Below are positions 43,271-52,938 of a DNA stretch of 64,000 nt, piece by piece. Source of the stretch: Brevibacillus brevis. Its GTDB lineage: Bacteria; Bacillota; Bacilli; Brevibacillales; Brevibacillaceae. Location of the stretch: assembly GCF_001039275.2 (NCBI RefSeq), contig NZ_CP030117.1, positions 552,001 to 616,000 on the forward strand. Direction: 5' to 3'. The position numbers and the translations under genes are program-made. The notes under the pieces are model-generated. The model saw only the letters and a program-made list of their open reading frames with translations. It had not been told where the DNA came from and ran no database searches. Position 1 is the first letter of the stretch. Each line of letters begins with the position of its first letter.

Positions 43271-45471
43271 AAGTTTTGATCACAGGTGGTTATGGGTTCA
43301 TCGGTTCTTTTGTCGGGGAGAGATTTTATAAGGAAGGGTATAAAGTTTTCATCCTCGACAATCTCAGCTCAGGCAATCAGAAGAATGTCACATTTCCGCA
43401 TAAGGCATACGAGCTGGATGTAGCGGATAAAAAATGTGATGAAGTATTTAAGAGCAACAAGTTCGATGTCGTCATACATTTAGCGGCCCAAGTGAGTGTT
43501 GCTGCATCCATGGAGGACCCCCTGCTGGATTCGAATACGAACATTCTTGGACTCGTGAATATGCTGAAGCTATCGAGCAAATATGGTGTGTCCAAATTTA
43601 TTTTTGCGTCATCAGCCGCCGTTTACGGCATGAATGAAAATACACCGTTACTCGAAGATTCAGCGTGTGATCCGGTATCTGTTTATGGAATAAACAAGCA
43701 TATCGGCGAAATGTATTGCCGCAAATGGACGGAAATGTACGGTTTGCGAACGGTAGCCTTTCGCTTGGCGAATGTGTACGGCCCCAGACAAAGTTCAGTA
43801 GGGGAAGGCGGCGTTATCTCTACTTTTTTAACCCAGATCAACAATGGGAAAGAAATAGTTTTGCATGGGGATGGCAGCCAAACGAGAGATTTTATTTATG
43901 TAGAGGATGTAGCTGATGCTATTTTCCGTTCCGTTACCGCGGATGATACCGGTGTGATGAATTTGTCTACGAATCAGGAAAGCAGCATTAATGAGCTGAT
44001 TGACGTTCTCGGGGCTAACCAGCCTCTCCAGGGAATCTTACGAAGGGAAAAACGCCCAGGAGACGTAGATAAGTCGGTTTTGGATAATACGCGGGCAAAG
44101 AGAAGGCTAGATTGGATCCCGATGTATTCATTAGCGGAGGGGCTGGAAAAAACGGCGCAGTGGTATCAAGAGACCATCGCAGAGAAAGAACAAGAGCAAG
44201 AGAGCGAAGCGAAGAAAACGATCCTTTGGTTCCGTTCATGGGATGCAAGGCCGTACATAGAGAACATTCTTGCTTTCGTTCTGGTGATTTTCGCCACAGT
44301 TGGAACGGTTAATAGCGGTGTCTTTGATCTCAAGCTGATTTACATCGTGTTGATTGGCGCCATTTACGGAACGAAGCAATCCCTCTTGTCTGTTATCCTT
44401 GCTTGTGGACTTTTCATCGGAGAAAGCCTGCATAATGGACGCGATGTCGTATCGCTCTTATATGACGCGAATGTTCTGTTTCATATCGCTGTCTATTTTA
44501 TTATCGGGATTGCTGTTGGTTATTCGATCGACAAACGAAACAGGGACGTACTGTCAAAGGAGCTGCAAAGGCAGGCCATTGAAGAAAAGTACGATTTTTT
44601 AAAGGACATTTACAATGATGTACTGTTGGTCAAGCAAGAATTACAGCAGCAGATCGTGAATTCGGAAGACAGCTTTGGAAAAATCTACAACATCACCAAA
44701 GAGCTGGACAGCCTCGAGCCTGAACGGGTATTGCAGAAATCGGTCAAGGTACTGGAAAGAATCATGAAGTCCGATGAGATCGCTATTTATACGATGAATC
44801 AAAATGGCTCTTTCTTGCGATTGATGGCCAAATCGAATAAAGCGGGCTTTGATCTGCCACGATCATTGAAAATGAGTGAGCATGCTTATCTTACTGAATT
44901 AATGACAATGAAGAAGATCATCGTGAATAAAGAGCTACGTCACGACATGCCCCTTATAGCAGCTCCTATTTTTGACAAGGGAAAAATGGTCGCGGTGGTC
45001 ACATTGCAACAGCTCGGATTTGAAAATTTTACAATGTACACCCAAAACCTCTTCCAAGTCGCCGTTCAATTGATCTCATCCGCTTTGTCCCGTTCTCTCC
45101 GATACTTAAACTCTACACAAAAGGACCGATATCTTGAAGATACCTCTATCCTGATTCCTGCTTATTTTTCAGCAATGGTGAAGAACAAAAGGGATGCCAA
45201 GCAACAGTTGAACACTGACTTTACCCTTTTGGCAGTGGATTCAGCGCAAATGGACCATCATACTCTTTCTGCCTATATCGCCAGTTCTCTTCGCGAAGCA
45301 GATTATATGGGAATGGACGAAGCAGGAGATGTCTATATCATTCTCTCCAATTCCAACGAGGAAGAAGCCAATATCGTGATTGATAGACTTGGTAGACTCG
45401 GTATTGCATCGAGAATTGTGCAGGAGAAAGACCAGGATCGCTTCTCCCTGAAGGATGGCGTCTATGCTTAA
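43267..45471 (+). CDS. pelD: Fusion of NAD-dependent sugar epimerase (PelX/GalE-like) and PelD
   Basis: A 734-residue fusion. Residues 1-305 are an extended short-chain dehydrogenase epimerase: nucleotide loop GGYGFIG, catalytic Tyr140-x3-Lys144 in YGINK. After a Glu-rich linker come about four membrane helices (roughly 320-415), a coiled segment, a GAF domain (about 470-600) and a degenerate GGDEF domain. The GGDEF site reads EAGDV (685-689), but the c-di-GMP inhibitory site R676-E-A-D679 is intact at the expected five-residue distance. PelD is the c-di-GMP receptor of Pel synthesis; the epimerase would supply UDP-GalNAc-type precursor. The two are normally separate proteins. Confidence 0.88.
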   Translation: MKVLITGGYGFIGSFVGERFYKEGYKVFILDNLSSGNQKNVTFPHKAYELDVADKKCDEVFKSNKFDVVIHLAAQVSVAASMEDPLLDSNTNILGLVNMLKLSSKYGVSKFIFASSAAVYGMNENTPLLEDSACDPVSVYGINKHIGEMYCRKWTEMYGLRTVAFRLANVYGPRQSSVGEGGVISTFLTQINNGKEIVLHGDGSQTRDFIYVEDVADAIFRSVTADDTGVMNLSTNQESSINELIDVLGANQPLQGILRREKRPGDVDKSVLDNTRAKRRLDWIPMYSLAEGLEKTAQWYQETIAEKEQEQESEAKKTILWFRSWDARPYIENILAFVLVIFATVGTVNSGVFDLKLIYIVLIGAIYGTKQSLLSVILACGLFIGESLHNGRDVVSLLYDANVLFHIAVYFIIGIAVGYSIDKRNRDVLSKELQRQAIEEKYDFLKDIYNDVLLVKQELQQQIVNSEDSFGKIYNITKELDSLEPERVLQKSVKVLERIMKSDEIAIYTMNQNGSFLRLMAKSNKAGFDLPRSLKMSEHAYLTELMTMKKIIVNKELRHDMPLIAAPIFDKGKMVAVVTLQQLGFENFTMYTQNLFQVAVQLISSALSRSLRYLNSTQKDRYLEDTSILIPAYFSAMVKNKRDAKQQLNTDFTLLAVDSAQMDHHTLSAYIASSLREADYMGMDEAGDVYIILSNSNEEEANIVIDRLGRLGIASRIVQEKDQDRFSLKDGVYA

Positions 45472-46462
45472 TCTAGTCCTCCTCCATGTCTTGGTGTCTG
45501 TTGGTTACAGTTGGATGCAAAGCCGCGGCAAAAACAAGCAGGTGCTTATAATGCGAATGCTTGTTGCTGGCTTTCTTCCCATTTTTGGCCTCCTGTTATT
45601 GGGGATTACGGATGTGTACAAACGAACATCGAAAAAGAATGCGAATGAACTGATGCTAGAAAGCGATTTGCTGAAACTAGCTGAGGGATCGAATATTTTC
45701 CGAAGAGCGGACTTGGAAAAGGAAATGAACATCGTACCTGTGGAGGACATTTTGTTTTTGAACGACACGAGCACGCGCCGAAAGATGCTGATCGATGTCT
45801 TGAAAGAGCAGACCATTTGGCAGATCGGCACATTGGAGACAGCCTTGCAAAACGAGGATTCGGAAACGGTCCACTACGCGGCAGCCGCTCTAACGGAAAT
45901 GCGTCGCAACCTTCAGCTCCAATTGCAGGATTTATCAGTGAAATACGAGGAGAACAAGCAGGATCTTGAGGTTTTACGCGCCTACGCAGACGTATTGAAG
46001 AAGTATCTGGACAGTTCACTCATTGATCAACGCACCTTTGTGAAATACAGCTACACGTATTCGTTTGTTTTGGAGTCATTATTGGACATTTATCAGGAAG
46101 AAGAAAGCTATTTTGTGGACAAAATCAATTGCGAGCTGGTGAACCAGTCCTATGAAAAAGCCGCACAATACTGTCATTTGTTTCATGAGTATCATCCGGA
46201 AAGCGAGCAGCCATATGTCATGTCGCTTAAGCGCTTCTTTACGATCAGAGACTACGCAGGTTTTGTGGCAGAAATGAATCGGTTAAAAAGCTCGTCGGTT
46301 AAAATCTCCCACGCTACGCTGATGATGATTCGCTACTGGAACGATGAGCAAGACAAGAGTATTGAGCATTGGCATGACGATGAGCAAGACGGCGATTGGG
46401 AGGAAGTCGCTGTTGCACAGGAAATAGGTACGAATCTGAAAGAGATGAGCGATACAAAATGA
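45464..46462 (+). CDS. pelE: PelE-like membrane protein
   Basis: A 332-residue protein with two N-terminal membrane helices (about 3-20 and 28-48) and a cytosolic helical region resembling tetratricopeptide repeats (residues about 150-310). PelE links PelD and the PelF/PelG synthase in the membrane complex. Assignment depends mostly on its place between pelD and pelA and on size and topology. ATG 45464 has AAGGA eight bases upstream; a start at 45455 would lie within that site. The C-terminus is acidic and His-rich. Confidence 0.78.
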   Translation: MLNLVLLHVLVSVGYSWMQSRGKNKQVLIMRMLVAGFLPIFGLLLLGITDVYKRTSKKNANELMLESDLLKLAEGSNIFRRADLEKEMNIVPVEDILFLNDTSTRRKMLIDVLKEQTIWQIGTLETALQNEDSETVHYAAAALTEMRRNLQLQLQDLSVKYEENKQDLEVLRAYADVLKKYLDSSLIDQRTFVKYSYTYSFVLESLLDIYQEEESYFVDKINCELVNQSYEKAAQYCHLFHEYHPESEQPYVMSLKRFFTIRDYAGFVAEMNRLKSSSVKISHATLMMIRYWNDEQDKSIEHWHDDEQDGDWEEVAVAQEIGTNLKEMSDTK

Positions 46463-48366
46463 GAATGACAAGGTTCAGGAGAAGGAAAAGAGACAGGGAA
46501 AATGACAGAGAATGGAGCAAGTCGAGGTCCAACGATATTCCCGTGAAAAAAAACATCTACATCATTCTGATCTTTGTGGCGATTCTGGGGATCACCATAG
46601 AAGCTACCCGATCTCAGTTCATCCTTCAGGTGAGCAGTAATAAGTCAGAAAACTCGGGAGTGCAGACTGACGAGCCGAAGCAAAACGCGATCAGTCAAGA
46701 GGAAATCGCCAAGCTAGTAAGGGAGAAATTCCTCATTCTGCATGATCCCAAGGATGAGAGCAGCATGGCAATCGCGAGGAATGTGGAGCAAGTGCTGCGG
46801 TATATGAAAAAGGAGTACGATCTCGCTGACGTTAAGCAGTTCTCGCAGCCTGATCCACAATACATGACGGTCTTTGTCACCATAGAAAATCTGGGCATGC
46901 TAGCCAATCTCGATGGGTTGATGCAATATGCGCACAATGGTGGAAATGTGTTCTTTTCACGTACGCCTGAATACAATGACAGCTTGTACCGCATATACCG
47001 AAAACTAGGGATCAATTCCATCAATCTCCCTATCGTGACAAACGGCATTCAGATGACATCCAATCTCTTGATTCAAGGAGAAGATGCAAAAATCGGCGCA
47101 GATTCCATTGTTAATTCCTCGATTCCCGTAGAGCTGGATAGGCAAGCGAAGGTTCACGCAGTTTCTGCCGACAATATGCCGTTGCTATGGGAGACTCGGT
47201 ATGGACAGGGAAAGGTCATGGTCTATAACGGGACGAATATGCAATCTGCAATGAACAGAGGACTGATTGCTGGTGGCATCAGTTTATTGAATCAAGATTT
47301 CATGTACCCCATTTTCAATATGAAAATCATGTATATTGACGATTTTCCGGCCCCTTTTCGACAGGGGATCGAGCCGAGTATTTACCGCGAGTACCGCAAA
47401 GATATTCCCAGCTTCTATCGGGATGTGTGGTGGCCGGACATGATCAGGCTTGCTGCCGATTACGATGTGACCTACACGGGAGCTATTATCAAAACCTACA
47501 ATAACCGAGTTGCCCCGCCCTTCACTGATGAGGAAGGAACGGATTCGAACAATTTGATTACGTACGGCAGGGATTTGTTGAAATTAGGTGGCGAATTGGG
47601 CATCCACGGATACAATCATCAATCACTGGTTACCGATCAAGCGACGGCGAGCCATTACGAGTATAAGGCTTGGCCTGATGAAGCAAGTATGGCTGAGTCA
47701 CTAACGTATCTGGACAATTATATCAAGAAGGTCTTCTCGTCATATGACATACAGGTGTATGTCCCGCCTTCCAACGTGTTGGGAGAGGAAGGGCGTCGAG
47801 CGCTGAAAAAGTCTTTCCCTGATCTGAGAGTCATTGCCTCCTTGTATGCGGAATCAGATAGCATGCACGAATACATTCAGGAGTTTTCCGTGGCCGAAGA
47901 TGGCATTGTAGAGCTGCCGCGTATTACCTCAGGATACAGTCGCACAGACATTCATGATTGGTACATAACGAATGCGATCACATCCATCGGTGTTTTTTCT
48001 CATTTTGTTCACCCAGACGATGTGTTGGACAAGGAGAGAAGCAATAACAAGTCGTGGTCGGAATTGGTAAAAGACTTCCAACTCATGATGGAAGAACTTT
48101 ACCAGCAGTATCCATGGCTGCGTAGCCAGACTGCTTCCGATGCGGCAGCAGGTCTTGAGAGCTATATGCAGACGGATGTATATATCTCGCATACGGATAA
48201 AAAAATGACAGGCTACATGAACAATTTCTCCGAAGAAATGTATTACATCTTGCGGACAAACAAAAAAATGACGAGCTTGGTCAATTGCACAGTAGAAAAA
48301 ATAGAGGAAGGCGTCTATCTCGTGCATGCAACGGGTGCAAAATTTGAAATAGGACTGGAAGAGTAA
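46459..48366 (+). CDS. pelA: PelA-like polysaccharide deacetylase (DUF2194)
   Basis: A 635-residue protein: basic cytosolic start (RMTRFRRRKRDRENDREW), one membrane anchor (about residues 33-50), a Rossmann-like domain and a deacetylase domain with MYIDDFPAPF and LGIHGYNHQS, the likely metal and catalytic residues. Pseudomonas PelA also has a glycoside hydrolase domain; this one, like other Gram-positive versions, has only the deacetylase part. It makes the polymer cationic by partial deacetylation. ATG 46459 overlaps pelE by four bases; the ribosome site is weak. Confidence 0.85.
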   Translation: MRMTRFRRRKRDRENDREWSKSRSNDIPVKKNIYIILIFVAILGITIEATRSQFILQVSSNKSENSGVQTDEPKQNAISQEEIAKLVREKFLILHDPKDESSMAIARNVEQVLRYMKKEYDLADVKQFSQPDPQYMTVFVTIENLGMLANLDGLMQYAHNGGNVFFSRTPEYNDSLYRIYRKLGINSINLPIVTNGIQMTSNLLIQGEDAKIGADSIVNSSIPVELDRQAKVHAVSADNMPLLWETRYGQGKVMVYNGTNMQSAMNRGLIAGGISLLNQDFMYPIFNMKIMYIDDFPAPFRQGIEPSIYREYRKDIPSFYRDVWWPDMIRLAADYDVTYTGAIIKTYNNRVAPPFTDEEGTDSNNLITYGRDLLKLGGELGIHGYNHQSLVTDQATASHYEYKAWPDEASMAESLTYLDNYIKKVFSSYDIQVYVPPSNVLGEEGRRALKKSFPDLRVIASLYAESDSMHEYIQEFSVAEDGIVELPRITSGYSRTDIHDWYITNAITSIGVFSHFVHPDDVLDKERSNNKSWSELVKDFQLMMEELYQQYPWLRSQTASDAAAGLESYMQTDVYISHTDKKMTGYMNNFSEEMYYILRTNKKMTSLVNCTVEKIEEGVYLVHATGAKFEIGLEE

Positions 48367-48369
48367 GCG

Positions 48370-49776
48370 ATGAAAATTTGTCTGATTGCCGAAGGATCTT
48401 ACCCTTATATTACAGGGGGAGTCTCTAGCTGGATTCATTCCTTAATCGCTAGCATGCCAGAGCATGAGTTTATCATTTATGCGATTGGTGCAGAAGAGAA
48501 AAACAGGGGGAAATACGTCTACCAGCTCCCCCCGAATGTGGTGGAAATCAAAGAGGTATTTCTGGATGCCTATCTGAAAGAAGAGGCTGCACCGGGCAAG
48601 CGTCTGGGTCTGACTGAGGATGAGCAGCAAGCGTTGCTTTCGTTGCTCGATGGCAGCAAAGGCGACTGGCATGCTCTGTTTTCCGTGTTGTCGGGGAGTA
48701 AGGTGCCATCCGTAGCCGAGTTGCTAACGAGCAAGGACTTTTTCGAGGTCATTCAACGTCTTTGCGAGCAAAAATACCCGCAAATTCCTTTTACCGAAAT
48801 GATCTGGATGATTCGCTCGATGGTGTTGCCGCTATGTCTGATCATTCAAAACGGCATGCCGCAAGCGGATTTGTATCACAGTGTTTGTACAGGATATGGC
48901 GGTGTAGCAGGGAGTCTCGGGAAGTATCTGCATGCGAAGCCGTTTTTGCTGACGGAGCATGGAATTTATACCCGCGAGCGGGAAGAAGAAATTATCAAGG
49001 CAAACTGGATCAAGGGTCACTTTAAAGATATTTGGATTGATTATTTCCATAATCTTTCTGCATGTGCTTACTCCTACGCGGATGAGGTAATCACATTGTT
49101 TGAGCGAAACAAGGAAATTCAGATCGAGCTAGGCTGTGATCCTTCCAAAGTCTCAGTGATCCCGAACGGTGTAAAAGTGAGTGATTATGCTGACATCGTG
49201 GAGGAAAAAAAGAACGACACAATTACCATTGGCGCTGTCGTCCGCGTCGTACCTATCAAGGATATTAAAACAATGCTGCAAAGCTTCGGGCTCGTCAAAG
49301 AACAAGTGCCACACGCAACCTTTGTTATCATGGGCCCGACGGATGAAGACGAGGAGTACTACACAGAATGCCTGCAATTGGTCGACAGCCTGCAACTGGA
49401 GGATGTTACGTTTACAGGTGCGGTCAATGTGAAAGAGCATCTCGGAAAAATGGACATGCTTGTTTTGACCAGCATCAGTGAAGGCCAACCGCTCGTTATT
49501 TTGGAAGGGATGGCATGCAGAAAGCCCTTCGTCACAACGGACGTGGGAAGCTGTCGGGAATTGTTGTACGGAAATGGTGACAACTATGGCAACGCAGGGA
49601 TAACGGTACCCGTTATGCATTTTACCCAAATTGCCCAAGCGATCATTACATTGTCTCAAAACGAACCATTGAGACGGCGTATGGGCAGATGCGGATTCCA
49701 GAGAGTGTCAGCTATTTACACACATGAGAACTTCTTGGCGGGATATCGCAATATGTATCGGAAATACGAGGTGTAA
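48370..49776 (+). CDS. pelF: PelF-like glycosyltransferase, family 4
   Basis: A 468-residue cytosolic GT-B enzyme. It opens MKICLIAEGSYPYITGGVSSW, the typical PelF start, and has the GT4 E-x7-E motif in SEGQPLVILEG. It polymerises the N-acetylgalactosamine-containing Pel chain from UDP-sugar at the membrane in complex with PelG. Three bases separate it from pelA. No odd features. Confidence 0.94.
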   Translation: MKICLIAEGSYPYITGGVSSWIHSLIASMPEHEFIIYAIGAEEKNRGKYVYQLPPNVVEIKEVFLDAYLKEEAAPGKRLGLTEDEQQALLSLLDGSKGDWHALFSVLSGSKVPSVAELLTSKDFFEVIQRLCEQKYPQIPFTEMIWMIRSMVLPLCLIIQNGMPQADLYHSVCTGYGGVAGSLGKYLHAKPFLLTEHGIYTREREEEIIKANWIKGHFKDIWIDYFHNLSACAYSYADEVITLFERNKEIQIELGCDPSKVSVIPNGVKVSDYADIVEEKKNDTITIGAVVRVVPIKDIKTMLQSFGLVKEQVPHATFVIMGPTDEDEEYYTECLQLVDSLQLEDVTFTGAVNVKEHLGKMDMLVLTSISEGQPLVILEGMACRKPFVTTDVGSCRELLYGNGDNYGNAGITVPVMHFTQIAQAIITLSQNEPLRRRMGRCGFQRVSAIYTHENFLAGYRNMYRKYEV

Positions 49777-49781
49777 GAAAC

Positions 49782-51182
49782 ATGGCGGGCATTGGCTTTG
49801 AACTGAAGAAAATGTTTCGGAATAAAGGGTATTTGTCCAGTGTGAAGGCGTATGCATTTTCTTCGCTGGTCACAGTCGGACCGATGCTGATTTGTATGGT
49901 CATGATCACGGTGCTACAGCAAATCCTGCTTCAATTGAATGTCAGTTATTTGGAGCGGATGTCTTTTTTAGCCGCTGTCGTTTATGCATTCGTGTTTTCG
50001 CTGTTAATTACCTGCGGTTTTTCCATGGTCATTTCTCGCTATATTGCAGACAAAATTTACTTGCGCGAGTACAACGACATCATTGCGTCTTTGTATGGAG
50101 TTATCGCTGTATGCCTGGGCTTGGGGGGAATTCTCGGCGGTGCTTTTTACTGGCTTGCACCTTTGCCGTCTGGCTTTAAGCTCGTAGCCTACCTTCTTTT
50201 TGTGGAACTGATTGTCGTATGGCTGCAATCCGCCTATTTGTCCGCATTAAAGGATTATATGCGCATTATTCGCGGGTATTTGGCGGCTGTTGCCGTTACG
50301 CTTCTGGCTGCGTTTCTGCTGTTGAATCTGACTGAATTGGAAAAAGGAATCGCAATGCTGATTTCTTTGGATCTTGGCTTTTTTACAATGATCGTTCTGT
50401 CGATGGTTCATCTGGAGAGCTATTTTCCAAAGCGGGAGAGGAACTACTTTGATTTCCTGAAGTACGTGAAAAAATACCCAAGCCTGCTGGGGGTGGGTCT
50501 CTTTTGCTCTCTCGGCTTCTATGTACACCATTTTATTTACTGGCTGGGGAGTCCGCTTCAAGAAGTCGTGGCGAATACATACGTGATTGCGCCATTTTAT
50601 GACGTGCCTGCGTTCTATGCCTCCTTGAGCATACTGCCTACCATGGTCATGTTTGTTGTATCAGTGGAGACCGCTTTTTATGAGAAGTATCGGGCGTATT
50701 ACGGGACGATATTGGGCACAGGCTCGGTGCAGGATATCAAGCGGGCAAAAACAGACATGGTCCAAACGTTGATGCAAGAACTTAGCTTCATGATGGAAGT
50801 GCAGCTGTTCTTTTCCTTCGTTGCATTGGCTCTGGGAATTACGCTGCTTCCGCACATCGGTTTTACGTCCGAGCAGATGGAGCGGTACAACATCCTGGTT
50901 ATCGCGGGATACTTGTACGCTGTTATGTTTGTGATCGTGCTGATGTTGCTCTATTTTGACGATCGGAAGGGAGCGCTTGCGGTGACGACCTTATTTCTCA
51001 TCAGTACGGTTGTCATCACCATAGCGATGCTGCCCCTTCAGAACTACGGTTTTTCATTTTTTATGGCTTCGTTTCTTGCGCTGGTAGCCGGTCTCGGCAG
51101 GCTGATCTATTACTTGAAAAATATCGATTATTACACCTATTGCCTACAGCCGCTCTTTGTCAAAGGAAAGCGAATGGAATAG
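49782..51182 (+). CDS. pelG: PelG-like polysaccharide export membrane protein
   Basis: A 466-residue membrane protein with about twelve helices of the MOP flippase type, opening MAGIGFELKKMFRNKGYLSSVKAYAFSSLV. It carries the family's hydrophilic loop with YFPKRERNYFDFLKYVKKYPSLLG. It works with PelF as the synthase-exporter. Six bases after pelF. Confidence 0.93.
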   Translation: MAGIGFELKKMFRNKGYLSSVKAYAFSSLVTVGPMLICMVMITVLQQILLQLNVSYLERMSFLAAVVYAFVFSLLITCGFSMVISRYIADKIYLREYNDIIASLYGVIAVCLGLGGILGGAFYWLAPLPSGFKLVAYLLFVELIVVWLQSAYLSALKDYMRIIRGYLAAVAVTLLAAFLLLNLTELEKGIAMLISLDLGFFTMIVLSMVHLESYFPKRERNYFDFLKYVKKYPSLLGVGLFCSLGFYVHHFIYWLGSPLQEVVANTYVIAPFYDVPAFYASLSILPTMVMFVVSVETAFYEKYRAYYGTILGTGSVQDIKRAKTDMVQTLMQELSFMMEVQLFFSFVALALGITLLPHIGFTSEQMERYNILVIAGYLYAVMFVIVLMLLYFDDRKGALAVTTLFLISTVVITIAMLPLQNYGFSFFMASFLALVAGLGRLIYYLKNIDYYTYCLQPLFVKGKRME

Positions 51183-51213
51183 ATGGGGACTGATGGATTG
51201 GGGAGGACTTAGG

Positions 51214-52938
51214 TTGAAGAAAAAACGATTCATACTGAGCCTGCTCGTAGCATTAGGAGTTGTATCGACTGGTTGTACACAGGATGTACCTGAACCGCCA
51301 GTGTCAGACAACTCGTCAGCAACGAGTCAGGTGGCGCCAACTCAGCAGATGAACGAGGGGCTAATTGAGAATAGAAGCGTATACGATCAGGATGTGGATG
51401 GGAGCATCGTCCATTTATATGTGACGATAGTCAACGAAGAAAATTCAAAACTGAAAACAACCACCTTTTCGGAACTCAATCTTGCTCCTAGCGGACGGAA
51501 TGAAAAGGGAGAAGATCTCCAGGCCAAAGTCATTATGCAGGAAGGGACGGAGGAGGGGCCGATTCAAGGCTACTTTGGTTTTGGCGAGACGAGAGCGAAC
51601 GGAACGATTGAGCTACGGGGGGAATCGAGCAGGAGAGCGGAACAAAAATCGTACAAAATCCGTTTGTTCGAAAGTGCAGGATACTGGCGGGATCAGCGCA
51701 ACATCAACTTAAGCAAGCACAAGTCTGACATGACGCGTGTTCGACAAAAGCTTAGCTTTGATTATTTCGAGCAGATGCCGAATATGACCAGCTTGCGGAC
51801 GCAGTTCGTTCAGGTGAAAATCAAGGATTTGACCAAAAAAAATCCGGACCGGGACTTTGTTGATTACGGTTTGTTCACTCAAATTGAACAGCCAAACAAA
51901 ACATTTTTGCAGGCACACGGATTGGACCGGAATGGAAACTTATACAAGGCTATTGATTTCGAGTTCCATCGCTACGAGGATCAGATCAAGCTGGCGACCG
52001 ATCCTACCTACGACAAGAAGGCATTTGAGAAAATTTTGGAGATCAAAGGTAGCGAGAACCATGAAAAGCTCATTGCCATGCTAGAGGATCTCCATAATCC
52101 TGCAATGAACACGCAGGACTTTTTGGACAAGCATTTTGATCGGGAGAACTACTATACATGGCTGGCATCCAACCTATTGATGGGGAATCACGACACGGCT
52201 GTTCACAATTTTTATTTATACAGCCCAAGCAACTCGAACAAATGGTATTTCCTCCCGTGGGACTATGACTCAACATGGGGATTTTTCGAAGAAGAGCTCA
52301 AGCGCAGTCCAGAAAAAGGACTCGGTCAATGGCAGTTTGGCATCTCCAACTACTGGGTGTCGAACCTGCATCGCCGCATTTTCAAAGACCCGGAAAACGT
52401 CAAGGCACTAAACGAAAAGGTTGAGGAAGTCAGCAAGATCATTACGAAAGAGCAAACGGAAAAATACTTGAAGAGCTATTATCCGATTGTGAGCAAATAC
52501 GTGCTGCAACTACCTGATTTATATAATTTGCCGCTGGATGTCTCCTATTTTCACAATGAGCAAGCGCTTCTCTCTGGTGAACCAGAGCGTAACAAAAAGA
52601 GGTACTATGAACGCCAAGAGAATCCGATGCCCTTTTTTATGGGAGAGCCAAGAAAAGAAGGAGATAGACTCATTTTTGCTTGGGACCATTCCTATGACCT
52701 GCAAGGAGACGATCTGACCTACGATTTTGCTGTCAGTTACGATCCTGCGTTTACGAAGATACACGCGCAGGCAAAGGGGCTGACAGGAGTCCAATACACG
52801 ATAAACGATCCGGGGAAAGGTCGCTTTTTCTGGAGGGTGATTGTACGCGATAGCAAAGGGAACGTACAGACGGCATTTGACAGAGTAGAGCCGGAGGATG
52901 CGATTTATCATGGGGTGAAGGAGTTCGTGTTGAAATGA
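51214..52938 (+). CDS. CotH-like kinase family lipoprotein
   Basis: A 574-residue lipoprotein (lipobox VSTGC) with a CotH-type atypical kinase domain: RGESSRRAEQKSYKIRLF near the start, GLFTQIEQPNKTFL, and the catalytic-metal region NHDTAVHNFYLYSPSNSNKWYFLPWDYDSTWGFF. Spore-coat CotH is a secretory protein kinase; relatives occur with VTC-domain and DUF4956 proteins in polysaccharide loci, with unknown substrate. Start is TTG 51214, eight bases after GGGAGG; the reading before it overlaps pelG and has no signal peptide. Its end overlaps the VTC gene by four bases. Confidence 0.88.
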   Translation: MKKKRFILSLLVALGVVSTGCTQDVPEPPVSDNSSATSQVAPTQQMNEGLIENRSVYDQDVDGSIVHLYVTIVNEENSKLKTTTFSELNLAPSGRNEKGEDLQAKVIMQEGTEEGPIQGYFGFGETRANGTIELRGESSRRAEQKSYKIRLFESAGYWRDQRNINLSKHKSDMTRVRQKLSFDYFEQMPNMTSLRTQFVQVKIKDLTKKNPDRDFVDYGLFTQIEQPNKTFLQAHGLDRNGNLYKAIDFEFHRYEDQIKLATDPTYDKKAFEKILEIKGSENHEKLIAMLEDLHNPAMNTQDFLDKHFDRENYYTWLASNLLMGNHDTAVHNFYLYSPSNSNKWYFLPWDYDSTWGFFEEELKRSPEKGLGQWQFGISNYWVSNLHRRIFKDPENVKALNEKVEEVSKIITKEQTEKYLKSYYPIVSKYVLQLPDLYNLPLDVSYFHNEQALLSGEPERNKKRYYERQENPMPFFMGEPRKEGDRLIFAWDHSYDLQGDDLTYDFAVSYDPAFTKIHAQAKGLTGVQYTINDPGKGRFFWRVIVRDSKGNVQTAFDRVEPEDAIYHGVKEFVLK

